The notes beneath the pieces were generated by a model, which ran no database searches, was not told the origin of the DNA, and saw only the letters and a program-made list of their open reading frames with translations. A DNA stretch of 64,000 nt. Origin: JAWPMV01 sp039819665 (GTDB taxonomy: Bacteria; Bacteroidota; Bacteroidia; J057). The stretch is taken from NCBI GenBank assembly GCA_039819665.1, contig JBCBRM010000005.1, positions 1 through 64,000 on the forward strand, given 5' to 3'. Shown piece by piece: positions 25,179 to 34,247 of the stretch; the stretch's first letter is position 1, and each line of letters starts with the position of its first letter. The translations under genes were made by a program, and so were the position numbers.

Positions 25179-26621
25179 ATGAAAAATCATATCATCTTTT
25201 TGCTGCTGGGCATATTCTGCAATGCGTTATTTGCTCAAGACAATTGTAGCAAACTCTTGGAGGCAGTAGAAAACAATAATATCAGTGCCGTACGAAACCT
25301 CTTGAAAAGCACCGATGTAAATTGTGTAAATGAAAGAAGTAATCCACGGACAGCCCTGGTCATGGCCGCAAGAAAAGGATACAGAGAGATTGTCGAAATC
25401 CTTATTAGGGAAGGAGCAAATGTGAGCTTTCACCATAGACATGACGAAACACCTTTAATGGCAGCAGCTGGAAGTGGCCTGGAAAGTATGGTCGACCTCA
25501 TGATCAGTAAAGGTGCAGATGTAAACGAAGAGGAAAGAGGGGACGGTACTGCTTTAATTCTTGCGTCGCGACATGGCCATCTGTCTATCGTCAAAAAGCT
25601 AATAAACCTGGGGGCAAAGATCAATGTCATTATTACAGGAGATGGGAGTGCCCTAATCAATGCCGTTGCGGGAGATCATGCCGATGTAGTCAAATACCTC
25701 CTTGACAATGGAGCCAATCCCAATCTTGGAAATATTGCAGATGGTTATCCCCTGGAAATTGCCTTTAATAAAGAAAATTCGGAGATCGTGCGCTTGCTCA
25801 CAACTAAAGGAGGAAACAATAAGGGAGTATATGATCGCTATGATGAGGAGGACGAAGATGAATATGTGGAAGAGGATGAGGATGATTATCAATATGAAGA
25901 TGATGATGGCGAAGATCAAGAAGAAGGAGGATTGCTGTATGCATCTTCTAGAGGCGAGCTAAAATGGGTCAAAAGACTGGTTGAGGCAGGTGCAGATGTA
26001 AATAAGAAGTACTATGGAGATGGAACCCCATTGATCATGGCTGTTCGCAGTGGAGAACTGGAAATAGTAAGATATCTGGTAGATCAGGGAGCAGATGTGG
26101 ATTTAGGGATTCGGGGGGATGGAAGTCCTCTGATTGTAGCGGCAGCTCGAGGTGACCAGGCTATTATATCCTACCTCTTATCAAAGGGGGCAGATATAGA
26201 TAAGGGAGTAAAAGGCGATGGCAATCCCATGATTGTAGCGGCAGCTCGAGGAAATCAGGCCATTATTTCCTTCCTCTTGTCAAAGGGTGCAGATATAGAT
26301 AAAGGAGTAAAAGGCGATGGAAATGCCTTGATTGCTGCAGTCGAATATGGGCAAACAGATATCGTAAATTACCTCCTGGATAAGGGAGCAGATGTGAACT
26401 TCGAAATCACCGGGGACGAAACACCCCTGATCAGAGCTTGTGAGGAAGGGAATTTTGAGTTGGTGGAACTCCTCGTTTCCAGAGGGGCAGATGTGAACAA
26501 GTCTTCTCGCGAAGTGTATAACCTCAATTCACGCTTATACACGCCGCTGAAAGTAGCTCGAAAAGGCGGATACTCAGACATAGAAGCATTTTTACTAGGC
26601 AAAGGCGCAAAAAATGATTAG
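25179..26621 (+). CDS. Exported ankyrin-repeat protein with an acidic central insert
   Basis: A 480-residue protein with a signal peptide (M-K-N-H-I-I-F-L-L-L-G, cleavage near L-F-A-Q) followed by about a dozen ankyrin repeats with the expected G-A-D-V-N, G-x-T-A-L and A-A-R-G-G-type turns. The repeats are split into two blocks by a very acidic segment (about residues 223-257, mostly Asp, Glu and Tyr) that could bind calcium or act as a flexible linker. Two adjacent repeats in the second block (about 26110-26320) are nearly identical at the DNA level, a recent duplication. The last 8 bp overlap the serine hydrolase gene, so the products may work together in the periplasm, perhaps as enzyme and protein ligand (inference). 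Confidence 0.9.
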   Translation: MKNHIIFLLLGIFCNALFAQDNCSKLLEAVENNNISAVRNLLKSTDVNCVNERSNPRTALVMAARKGYREIVEILIREGANVSFHHRHDETPLMAAAGSGLESMVDLMISKGADVNEEERGDGTALILASRHGHLSIVKKLINLGAKINVIITGDGSALINAVAGDHADVVKYLLDNGANPNLGNIADGYPLEIAFNKENSEIVRLLTTKGGNNKGVYDRYDEEDEDEYVEEDEDDYQYEDDDGEDQEEGGLLYASSRGELKWVKRLVEAGADVNKKYYGDGTPLIMAVRSGELEIVRYLVDQGADVDLGIRGDGSPLIVAAARGDQAIISYLLSKGADIDKGVKGDGNPMIVAAARGNQAIISFLLSKGADIDKGVKGDGNALIAAVEYGQTDIVNYLLDKGADVNFEITGDETPLIRACEEGNFELVELLVSRGADVNKSSREVYNLNSRLYTPLKVARKGGYSDIEAFLLGKGAKND

Positions 26622-28044
26622 ACAAACAAAAACTACCTCTTTCCTCCTCGCTTTCCTACTCATCTGTGGAAAGCTTTTCGGCCAGCAAAATCACAAAGCA
26701 GCCAAAGAACAGGCAAGGGCTCTATTTGAAGCATTCATGAAATCGCAAGATAGTCCTCCGGGGATTTCAGTAGCCGTAAGAATGGGAGACCAAACTATAT
26801 ACGCGGAGGGTTTTGGTATCGCAAAATCAGAGGATCAGGCAGCCGTTACTCCTGACACCCGCTTTCGTGCAGCTTCCGTCTCCAAGATGATGACAACTAC
26901 AGCTATGGCGAAATTGTACCAGGAAGGAAAACTGGATTTTGACAAAGCCGTGAGTGCTTATGTGCCACAATTTCCTAAAAAGGCGCATAGCTTCAGTGTC
27001 GCTCAGCTATCTGGACACATAGCCGGTTTTCCCCATTATTCCTTTAGCGACAAGATTCAAAAACGCTTTTATCCTACGGTTACTGAATCTTTGGGAACAT
27101 TCTCCCACCAGAAACTGCTATCCGAACCCGGAACCAAATACAAATACTCCACCCATGGATATACTTTACTTTCCGCTGTAGTTGAAGGCGCTTCGAAGAT
27201 GGAATTTCTGGATTACCTGGAAACAGAAGTTTTCGCTCCCCTGAATATGAATGCTTCTGGTCCAGACCTCAGGCATGCCGTCCACAAGGATATGACCGAG
27301 CTTTTCTATATCAATAAATCCGGCAAAGTAGGTCCAGTTAAGAAGCCTCAGGATCCCAGCTACAAATGGGGCGGGGGAGGAATGACTTCGACACCCAGCG
27401 ATTTGGTCAAAATGGGAAGTGCCTACTATTCCGGTTTCTTTAAGCCAAAAACCGTAGCGCGTATGTTCCAGAGTCAAAAACTGAATGACGGCAAGGAAAC
27501 CTGGGTAGGAATCGGATGGCGAACGAATGTAGATCCCTTTGGAAGAAAAGTCTACGAACATGCCGGATCGATGGAAGGAACCCGTAGCGTTGTCTGCATT
27601 TTTCCCGAAGAAAAAATGAGTGTATCCATTATGGGTAATGCAAGTAGGCCTCATATGATAGAAGAAAGTGCCCACGTATTGGCTTCCCTCTTTTTGTCTG
27701 GCGAAGAAGCTGATCTTAGCCTGAAGGGGAAAGGTCAAGTGGAATTTGTCCGTAGAGGAAGCAAGAAACAAGTTAAAGGTAAAGGGCGGATTCAACTGGA
27801 TGGAGCTAAAGGAATTCTCTCTATGAAAAATGGAGATGAAAAGGATGTAACCTACCAGCTCATCAAACTGAGGGTTAAAGATTTATATGCGCTGATCACC
27901 GAATACGGTATCCTCTTTTGCGAGATTAAGGTGGCCAACGGAAAGATTGAAGGAGGAGCGATTCTCTATGGAAGCATGCGATCTACAAAAGTGAGTTTTG
28001 ATGAAGCTTTCATTGCTTTCTCCGGAAGCTTCCAAGAAGAATAG
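26614..28044 (+). CDS. Serine hydrolase, beta-lactamase class C / S12 family
   Basis: A 476-residue exported enzyme (signal peptide to about residue 24, L-F-G-Q-Q). The nucleophile motif is S88-V-S-K91, the second motif is Y-S-T-H-G-Y and the third region is E-H-A-G-S. A C-terminal domain of about 110 residues follows the catalytic core. Such proteins are D-aminopeptidases, esterases or DD-peptidases; true beta-lactamase activity is not implied. It is closely related in motifs to the other serine hydrolase in this window (46687-47952), sharing D-P-S-Y-K-W and S-T-P-S-D-L-V-K-M-G. The ATG overlaps the end of the ankyrin gene. A terminator hairpin follows. Confidence 0.92.
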   Translation: MIRQTKTTSFLLAFLLICGKLFGQQNHKAAKEQARALFEAFMKSQDSPPGISVAVRMGDQTIYAEGFGIAKSEDQAAVTPDTRFRAASVSKMMTTTAMAKLYQEGKLDFDKAVSAYVPQFPKKAHSFSVAQLSGHIAGFPHYSFSDKIQKRFYPTVTESLGTFSHQKLLSEPGTKYKYSTHGYTLLSAVVEGASKMEFLDYLETEVFAPLNMNASGPDLRHAVHKDMTELFYINKSGKVGPVKKPQDPSYKWGGGGMTSTPSDLVKMGSAYYSGFFKPKTVARMFQSQKLNDGKETWVGIGWRTNVDPFGRKVYEHAGSMEGTRSVVCIFPEEKMSVSIMGNASRPHMIEESAHVLASLFLSGEEADLSLKGKGQVEFVRRGSKKQVKGKGRIQLDGAKGILSMKNGDEKDVTYQLIKLRVKDLYALITEYGILFCEIKVANGKIEGGAILYGSMRSTKVSFDEAFIAFSGSFQEE

Positions 28045-28069
28045 ATTAAATTTTTCGAGAATGACGATG

Positions 28070-28100
28070 AGGAACAGCTTTTTGGGGCAGTTCCTTTTTG
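28070..28100 (+). terminator. Terminator of the ankyrin-serine hydrolase operon
   Basis: AGGAACAGC, a short T/G loop, then GCAGTTCCT form a hairpin followed by TTTTTGTTG, 26 bp after the stop codon. Confidence 0.65.
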
Positions 28101-28118
28101 TTGTAAAGTTTTGCCACT

Positions 28119-28140
28119 CCGAGCCCCTTCGAGGGGTCTC
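28119..28140. repeat. REP-like palindromic repeat, copy 1
   Basis: CCGAGCCCCTTCGAGGGGTCTC can fold on itself (GAG-CCCC / GGGG-CTC). Its first 17 bases match, with one change, the reverse complement of 33931-33947. Short intergenic palindromes of this type are common in Bacteroidota; they may influence transcript ends or be mobile RAYT-dependent elements. Confidence 0.5.
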
Positions 28141-28216
28141 AATCTCGGGTCTCTCGATAGCCACTCAAGCTTATCTAGTCAATAAATTTAGAAACTTCCA
28201 CAAGGCCACAATTGTA

Positions 28217-31200
28217 TCATTCTAACTTAAACTCATTATCCCTTAAATCCCGATCTATTTGAAGAAGATTTGGATCAAGGACCACTTTAGAAGCTTTTCG
28301 GTCAAGTTTAAGAATTAAACTCTGCCTTGCCCCATTCATCCAAAATCGCTCAAGCCGAATCAATTCATCATCTTCATCATATATCCCAATCTCCACCAGA
28401 TCATGTATCGGGAGCTTTTTATATTGGCCGATATCCAGATGCTCTTCTTTTTTAAGGGCCAAACTAACTTTCAGTTCATAGCCGGAGTTGAGCTCTTGTA
28501 TTTCTACCTGCTCAATCTTTCCCTCATAAAGAATCACCTTTTCAAAATAGTCTTCTATCAGGGTTTTTAGAGAGTCAGGTGTTTCTTTCTTTAAGTAAGC
28601 AAGAAAGTCAATGGACAAAGGGTAGGGGGGACCTTTGAAGCGATAGACATCCAAAAAGTTGCCGAGGATGCGGTTCATTTCCCTTTCTCCAATCAGATAG
28701 GCAATTGCATGGAATGCCATCGTTCCTTTGCCATAAAACATAAACTGATCGCTGGCCTTTACCCGATAAAGAGGGAGTTCTTTCTCAGAGTTATTGGCTC
28801 TCCCATTTAAGTAGCGGCTGCGTTGAAGTCCCAGAAATTTGCGGGCTTGCTCTTTCCCAAAGGCAATTCGAAAGATATTTAGGCTAATATATTCCGTGAT
28901 ACTTTCGGTGAGCATTCGAGCCCCTTTTGCATGGGCTGGCATCAACTGAGCACCCCACCATTGATGGGTAAGTTCGTGAGCTGCGGTATAAAATGAAAGG
29001 TCCACCTTTTGACTGTCTCTTCCCGCATTGCTTATGAAGCGAAATTCTGAAGTGGGGCTGATATTGCCGTAAGTGGTTGAAAAACTTCCATCTGTCAGGG
29101 GAAATTCAACAATGTCAGCACTTGAATGTTGGTAAGGTCCAAAGAACTGGCTGTTGTAGGCTAAAGCGGCTTTTAATCCGTTTATCATGGTCTCGAGGTT
29201 CTTATCGTGTCCCGGATGATAATATGCACGGATCGAAATGTCCTCCCATGAACTTTCCTTTTGCTCAAACTTTCCGGAAAGAATACCCAAGGCAAACTTT
29301 AGCGGCATCTGACTTTTATAATGGAAATGCTGCCTTCCGTCCTTTATAAAGGATGTCTCTAAATTTCCAGGTGCTATAGCCATCTGATCCACAGAGGTGC
29401 TAAGACGAATGGCCATATCAATTAAATCCGAGTCCCAGGACTGATAGTTGAATGTACGGCTATGGCTGGAATCTGGCTCTGGCTCAAATCCACCCCTTAT
29501 ATACCCCAAACGCGGGAAAGCATCTTCTCTAAGAAAACTGCCGTTGATTTTGACATTTGGATATTGCTCAAAAAGGGTATTGGCCTTGCTTTTGACTGAA
29601 AAACACACATTCATACTATCCCCCGGCAATAACCTCCTATTCAGTTTCCAAACACTGAAGTTCAACATACGATCTGCATCAAGTAATTGAGCTTGCCTCG
29701 AAAATTCTACCTGAGTATCCTCATCAAAGCCTGTTCGAATAAGCAGAGTATCCAGCGGCTCCTCATGGGAATTTATCAGGACGTAACTTCCTTGAGCATT
29801 AAAAGATTTTTCTTCCGGATAGAGATTCATTTCCAAATCAAGGGCTTTGATTCTGGGCTGCTTTAAAGCTTCATAATGACCATACTTCTTTTTAAAAGCT
29901 GTGAAAGAAGCTTGAAAAATTTCATTCGAAATAGTTGGATTCGCTTGCTCTTCATAGAGAATTTTTGCCCCTATACTTAAAAAGGCAACTAAAAGGATGC
30001 CCAAGCCCAAGAACCAGCTCTTATTTAGGCGAGAGCGAAACTGAAACCATCTTCCCTTTATGCCCAGAGCAAGCCCTCTTTGCCAGATCAATAAACTAAA
30101 GCAGAAAAACAGAGCCGCAGCAATCAACCAATATAGTTGTACCCAGGCAAAGGCCGGTAATTGCTGATCGTAAGCACTCAGATCTGAATAGGTAAGTTCG
30201 GGAGGCGAATTGAAAAGGAGGGTATGCGTCTCGATTCCCAGGGAAGGCATTCCACTAATTCCTAACCATATAATAACCAAGGCAAACAATCCCTGATAGA
30301 GATTGGGAAAAAAGCTATGGACGAAAATCGCAGTTAGGGCCCAGACCACTAAACTCCAAAACCTGAGGCCATAGAGATGAGATATATAGAGGCCCATTTC
30401 GAAATGGAAATAGCCCTGACTGGCCTGGACAGCTATTCCACATAAAATCAGCAACATCAACATAAGCATTTGCATCATAAGAAGGGCCAGAATCCGGGAG
30501 ATTAGGAGTATCCCATTTCGAGCTGGGCTACTATCAATCAGCACATACATTGCTGTCATCCGATCTCTTTGCATCAAACTTCCTGCATAAATAAAGGTAA
30601 GGAGCATAGTAATCGTCAGGAAGAAAAAGGCCGGTATTCGTAGCATCAACTGGGTCGTCGGAAGCAGGGTCATTTCATCTAAACGCGTGATCCTTTCCAA
30701 AGAAAAAATAACCGACAAACAAGCGATCAGGCTGATGGCTAGAAAGGTCCAGTTCTTAATGATAAAGCGAAGATTGAAAAAATTTAGGTGGGAGATTGTT
30801 TTGATATCCGCTTTCCACCCATAGAACTTATTGGTCTCAGGAATAGGGATACTATCCCTTGAAAGTGCTTTATCCTTTTTTATCTCGTATTTCTTAAATA
30901 AAATGGGCCATTTCCAGACTTGCTCTTGATGGAATTGAAACTTTCGATAAGCAAATACTCCAAACAACATTGATAAGCCCAACCAAAAAATCCGGTTGTA
31001 GAGCAACATGCCACTAAATGAGTAATAATTCACATTTCTCTCGCTCAAGGTCCAGAATTGACTTTCATAGAGGGAAGTATTCTGGGCGAAAGGATCCAAT
31101 AAGGCGATCCAGAAGCCATGACCGGCGAAGGCATTTTCACTGATCACCTGAAAGAGAAATAAGAGCACCACTCCCAAAAATCCAGAGATGATATTTCGAC

Positions 31201-31726
31201 TAAGCATAACCAGCGAAAAAACAAGCAAACCCTGATACAGTAAATTTGGAATGAGAAATAAACAGAAGGCTTGCAGATAAGAACCCCAACGAAAAGGACC
31301 TAGCTTAGCCGGATCAGCACCGGGCATAAGTTCCGCGACTAGAAGGCCTGAGCCTGCAATCAGACTTATGGCAATGGTGATACTAAAGGCACTCAAAAAT
31401 TTAGCGCCGAGGTAGGAGGATTTCTGTAGAGGAAAGCTGTAAAGAATACTATGGAGATTGTGTCGAAAATCCTTGTAAATGGTCGCTCCTATTATAGCCG
31501 GGAGCAAAAAAAGAAAAACCTTGTTGAAGTAGAGGATGATATAGCTCACCTCATAGGGCGAGTTTAAATGAGATTGCAGTTCAGCTTTCGGACTGACCTC
31601 ATCAAAGACCCCAAGAGAGCCTGCCAGAGAAAGAAAGGCTATGGCAAAAAAACTTAATGCATAGATATATATGGATGGGCTTTTCAGCCAGGAAAATAGC
31701 TCAAATGAGAAAATTTTTCTAAACAT
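28217..31726 (-). CDS. ABC-2-type permease fused to an M1-family aminopeptidase
   Basis: A 1169-residue inner-membrane protein. The first 580 residues hold about 12 membrane helices in two ABC-2 permease-like halves. The remainder is a periplasmic M1 metallopeptidase domain with zinc motif H917-E-L-T-H921-Q-W-W-G and third ligand Glu941 in M-L-T-E-S, the spacing used by this fusion family. A G-x-M-E-N-type exopeptidase motif is not obvious, so peptide specificity is uncertain. Usually an ATPase gene lies next to such permeases; none is present here, so the ATPase must be encoded elsewhere or be dispensable. It is divergent from a LytS/LytT pair at 32002. Confidence 0.88.
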   Translation of the reverse strand: MFRKIFSFELFSWLKSPSIYIYALSFFAIAFLSLAGSLGVFDEVSPKAELQSHLNSPYEVSYIILYFNKVFLFLLPAIIGATIYKDFRHNLHSILYSFPLQKSSYLGAKFLSAFSITIAISLIAGSGLLVAELMPGADPAKLGPFRWGSYLQAFCLFLIPNLLYQGLLVFSLVMLSRNIISGFLGVVLLFLFQVISENAFAGHGFWIALLDPFAQNTSLYESQFWTLSERNVNYYSFSGMLLYNRIFWLGLSMLFGVFAYRKFQFHQEQVWKWPILFKKYEIKKDKALSRDSIPIPETNKFYGWKADIKTISHLNFFNLRFIIKNWTFLAISLIACLSVIFSLERITRLDEMTLLPTTQLMLRIPAFFFLTITMLLTFIYAGSLMQRDRMTAMYVLIDSSPARNGILLISRILALLMMQMLMLMLLILCGIAVQASQGYFHFEMGLYISHLYGLRFWSLVVWALTAIFVHSFFPNLYQGLFALVIIWLGISGMPSLGIETHTLLFNSPPELTYSDLSAYDQQLPAFAWVQLYWLIAAALFFCFSLLIWQRGLALGIKGRWFQFRSRLNKSWFLGLGILLVAFLSIGAKILYEEQANPTISNEIFQASFTAFKKKYGHYEALKQPRIKALDLEMNLYPEEKSFNAQGSYVLINSHEEPLDTLLIRTGFDEDTQVEFSRQAQLLDADRMLNFSVWKLNRRLLPGDSMNVCFSVKSKANTLFEQYPNVKINGSFLREDAFPRLGYIRGGFEPEPDSSHSRTFNYQSWDSDLIDMAIRLSTSVDQMAIAPGNLETSFIKDGRQHFHYKSQMPLKFALGILSGKFEQKESSWEDISIRAYYHPGHDKNLETMINGLKAALAYNSQFFGPYQHSSADIVEFPLTDGSFSTTYGNISPTSEFRFISNAGRDSQKVDLSFYTAAHELTHQWWGAQLMPAHAKGARMLTESITEYISLNIFRIAFGKEQARKFLGLQRSRYLNGRANNSEKELPLYRVKASDQFMFYGKGTMAFHAIAYLIGEREMNRILGNFLDVYRFKGPPYPLSIDFLAYLKKETPDSLKTLIEDYFEKVILYEGKIEQVEIQELNSGYELKVSLALKKEEHLDIGQYKKLPIHDLVEIGIYDEDDELIRLERFWMNGARQSLILKLDRKASKVVLDPNLLQIDRDLRDNEFKLE

Positions 31727-32001
31727 AGATCAAGGCACTAGTTGCGATCCTTAGCTTAAGCTTAGGCATTCTTTGCATAAAATTCAGGCACTTCCCTTTA
31801 GCTAGGGCCTATCTTCCGTTAAACAAGGGCATTCTTTCGCTCAGTGGAAAAGTAGTAAATGATTCATTCATCGGAAATTTGCCCCGCATCGTCCTCCTTT
31901 CACCCCAGAAAAAAGGAAAGTGGCTGAAAAACAGGATTTTTTGACTAGCTTTTACGTCCTTTTGTATGCAAGAGGAGTCTAATGGGAGCAGCTGAAATGT
32001 T

Positions 32002-33048
32002 ATGCTACTAAATAAGATCAAATCTCTGCTTTTTCGAAAAGAGAGCCTGTTACATTTGTTGTTCTGGCTGTTCTTTCTATCGATCCTGCATATCGATTGG
32101 AGCGATAATTGGTTGGATAGAAGCCTTCGTCCCAATACACCCGCTCCCATTTCGGCAGTCCTCTTTCCCTTCTTCTTTTACCTCAATGCTTTCTGGCTGG
32201 TTCCGAAATATTTGCACGGCCCAAAATGGTATCGATATTTCCTCATCAGCTTCCTGCTCGTATTTGTCGTCGAACTTGTGCGCTCGAGTATTTTTGCTCT
32301 GAGCTACCCAAAAGCAGCTTCTTTTTTCACCAGCCTGAGCTTCGAATTACTCAGTCGTGAAAATTTGTTGTTGGGATTGCCCAATTCGATGTTTTTTGCC
32401 TTTGTCTTTTCTCTAGCTTATCGATTCACCAAAGACCGCATCAGCAATACCCGAACCATCCAGGAATTGCGAGAGGAGAAAATGGCCCTCGAACTTAGCG
32501 TCCTCAAAGCACAAACCAATCCTCATTTTCTTTTTAACAACCTCAATGTGCTGGACGATCTCATAGAAAGGGATAAGGAGGAAGCTAAAGCTTATCTCCA
32601 TAAACTGGCCAATATATACCGCTATTGGCTGGGGCAAACGGAGCAGGACGTGGTGAGCCTGGAAGAGGAATGGAAATTTGTGGATGACTATATCTATTTG
32701 CTGGAAAAACGCTTTAATCGCGTATATGTGTTTAATAAAATAAATGAGTTGAAAGATCTCAAAAGCTACCTCATTCCACCTACTTCTATTCAGGGGCTGA
32801 TCGAAAATGTGGTTAAGCATAATCAGGCCCAATCAGATGATCCATTGAAGGTAGAGATCAAGGCAGATGCATTCGGGATCAGCATTTCTCATAAAAAAAG
32901 GCCTAAAATGAAGCCTCCGACTTCCAATGGAACGGGCTTGAAGAATTTGCGCGCACGCTACAAACTTCTGGCAGATAAGGACATCCTGATCGAAGATGCT
33001 TCTCATTTTTTGGTTCGTTTACCCTTGCTGAAAAAAGTGTATGGATAA
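32002..33048 (+). CDS. LytS-like sensor histidine kinase
   Basis: A 348-residue sensor with four membrane helices in the first 145 residues, then a His_kinase domain with His175 in Q-T-N-P-H-F-L-F-N-N-L-N. The ATPase part is shortened: L-I-E-N-V-V-K-H-N is clear and the lid is G-T-G-L-K-N-L. The gene overlaps its response regulator by 8 bp. It is divergent from the permease-peptidase gene across a 275-bp intergenic region, a likely control region for one or both. Confidence 0.92.
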   Translation: MLLNKIKSLLFRKESLLHLLFWLFFLSILHIDWSDNWLDRSLRPNTPAPISAVLFPFFFYLNAFWLVPKYLHGPKWYRYFLISFLLVFVVELVRSSIFALSYPKAASFFTSLSFELLSRENLLLGLPNSMFFAFVFSLAYRFTKDRISNTRTIQELREEKMALELSVLKAQTNPHFLFNNLNVLDDLIERDKEEAKAYLHKLANIYRYWLGQTEQDVVSLEEEWKFVDDYIYLLEKRFNRVYVFNKINELKDLKSYLIPPTSIQGLIENVVKHNQAQSDDPLKVEIKADAFGISISHKKRPKMKPPTSNGTGLKNLRARYKLLADKDILIEDASHFLVRLPLLKKVYG

Positions 33049-33820
33049 GGCCTTGAACATATTGGTATTGGAAGATGAGCAGGGGGCAGGTGAAAAGCTC
33101 ATCGATATGATTCGCAGTTTTGCTCCTCACGCAAAGCTTGAGTGGAAAAGAAGCATATTGGAAGGACGCTTGTTCATCCAGGAGCAGCCCGAGCTTGATC
33201 TCATTTATTCGGATATAGAATTACTGGATGGAAATGTCTTTTCCCTCTTTGAAGAAATCAAACCGAGCTGTCCACTCATTTTTTGTACGGCCTATAATCA
33301 ATATTTTCTGGACGCTTTTCGCACAAATGGCATTGCTTATCTCTTGAAACCTTATACCCGTGAGCAGTTTGAAGAAAGCTGGAATAAATACCGTCAGCTT
33401 TTTGGACAGAAAGTCGAGAAAGTAGATTTTCAGCACAGTCTTGAGCAGTTGAAAGCCAGCTTAGGCCGACAGAAACACAGTTATAAATCGACCTTTACAG
33501 TTAAGAAAAAAGAAGGCGTATTTATTCTGCCGGTGAAAGAAGTCCTATTTTTTCAATCTCAGGGAGATTTTGTAGTAGCCATAGATCATATAGGTAAAAT
33601 ACATATCCTGAATTATACCTTGCAGAAATTGGAGGAAATGCTTGATCCCAGAGATTTCTTTCGCATAAACCGAAGTGAAATCCTGCCTTTCACCTCCATC
33701 CAGCATTTCAGCCCGTATACCAAAAATCGACTAGCCATCAATCTGCGGAACTCCTCGGAGATCCTTTATACAAGTAATAGTCGAAGTCCGAAGTTTAGAG
33801 AATGGGTAGAGGATCACTAG
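33041..33820 (+). CDS. LytTR-family response regulator
   Basis: A 259-residue regulator: receiver with E-D-E pocket and Asp58 (I-Y-S-D-I-E-L-L-D-G-N), and a C-terminal LytTR domain (F-F-Q-S-Q-G-D-F-V-V-A; F-F-R-I-N-R-S-E-I-L). In the first acidic triad Glu11 precedes Asp12. Start ATG lies inside the kinase gene, giving translational coupling. It is the second independent LytS/LytT pair in this window. Confidence 0.94.
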   Translation: MDKALNILVLEDEQGAGEKLIDMIRSFAPHAKLEWKRSILEGRLFIQEQPELDLIYSDIELLDGNVFSLFEEIKPSCPLIFCTAYNQYFLDAFRTNGIAYLLKPYTREQFEESWNKYRQLFGQKVEKVDFQHSLEQLKASLGRQKHSYKSTFTVKKKEGVFILPVKEVLFFQSQGDFVVAIDHIGKIHILNYTLQKLEEMLDPRDFFRINRSEILPFTSIQHFSPYTKNRLAINLRNSSEILYTSNSRSPKFREWVEDH

Positions 33821-33850
33821 CAGTGAATGACTATTTTTTTTAAACTACCT

Positions 33851-33953
33851 GTCATGGTGAGCGTAATCGAACCACCTCAAAGAAGGAGGTAAGAGCCTGC
33901 CTCAACAATCAGGAAAGAGGGGAGATAGGTCCCTCGACGGGGCTCGGGATGAC
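33851..33953. repeat. REP/MITE-like element with imperfect terminal inverted repeats
   Basis: The left end GTCATGGTGAGCGTAATCGA and the right end (read as reverse complement) GTCATCCCGAGCCCCGTCGA are imperfect inverted repeats bounding about 100 bp of non-coding DNA. The right arm contains the 17-bp core also found at 28119-28135. No transposase is present. The rest of the gap 33954-34247 shows no gene; a weak hairpin plus T run at 33813-33841 may end the upstream operon. Confidence 0.45.
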
Positions 33954-34247
33954 ACGTGCAAGTCTGCGTATCCCATTAAAAAAGCGGATATGCCCGAAGC
34001 AGACATACCCACTTCACATAGATGATGGGATTGATACAACCCCCAAACCCAAATACACAATATTAGTTATTCAAGGATTCCATGTTTGAGTAAAAGAGCC
34101 GCCATTTGCTGCCACTTTTCATAAGGACACATGCGTTTCCCTTTTCCCCTATCGTCATCCCTTTAACATCCATATTCTGGTAAAAGAAATTTTGATAAAA
34201 GAAGAGAAGGTTTTTTCTTCAAGCCTCCATTTAACATAAAAAAGCCC

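Noticed and set aside
25840..25960. Low-complexity GAT/GAA-rich DNA considered as a simple repeat
   Set aside because: It encodes the in-frame acidic insert of the ankyrin protein; codon use is mixed rather than a pure tandem repeat.
26090..26340. Near-identical tandem DNA blocks considered as a CRISPR-like or satellite array
   Set aside because: They are roughly 100-bp ankyrin-coding repeats in frame, with no spacers.
33813..33841. TCACT-AGC-AGTGA hairpin with a T8 run near the end of the second LytTR gene
   Set aside because: The stem is only 5 bp, overlaps the stop codon region and is separated from the T run by several bases; too weak to list separately.
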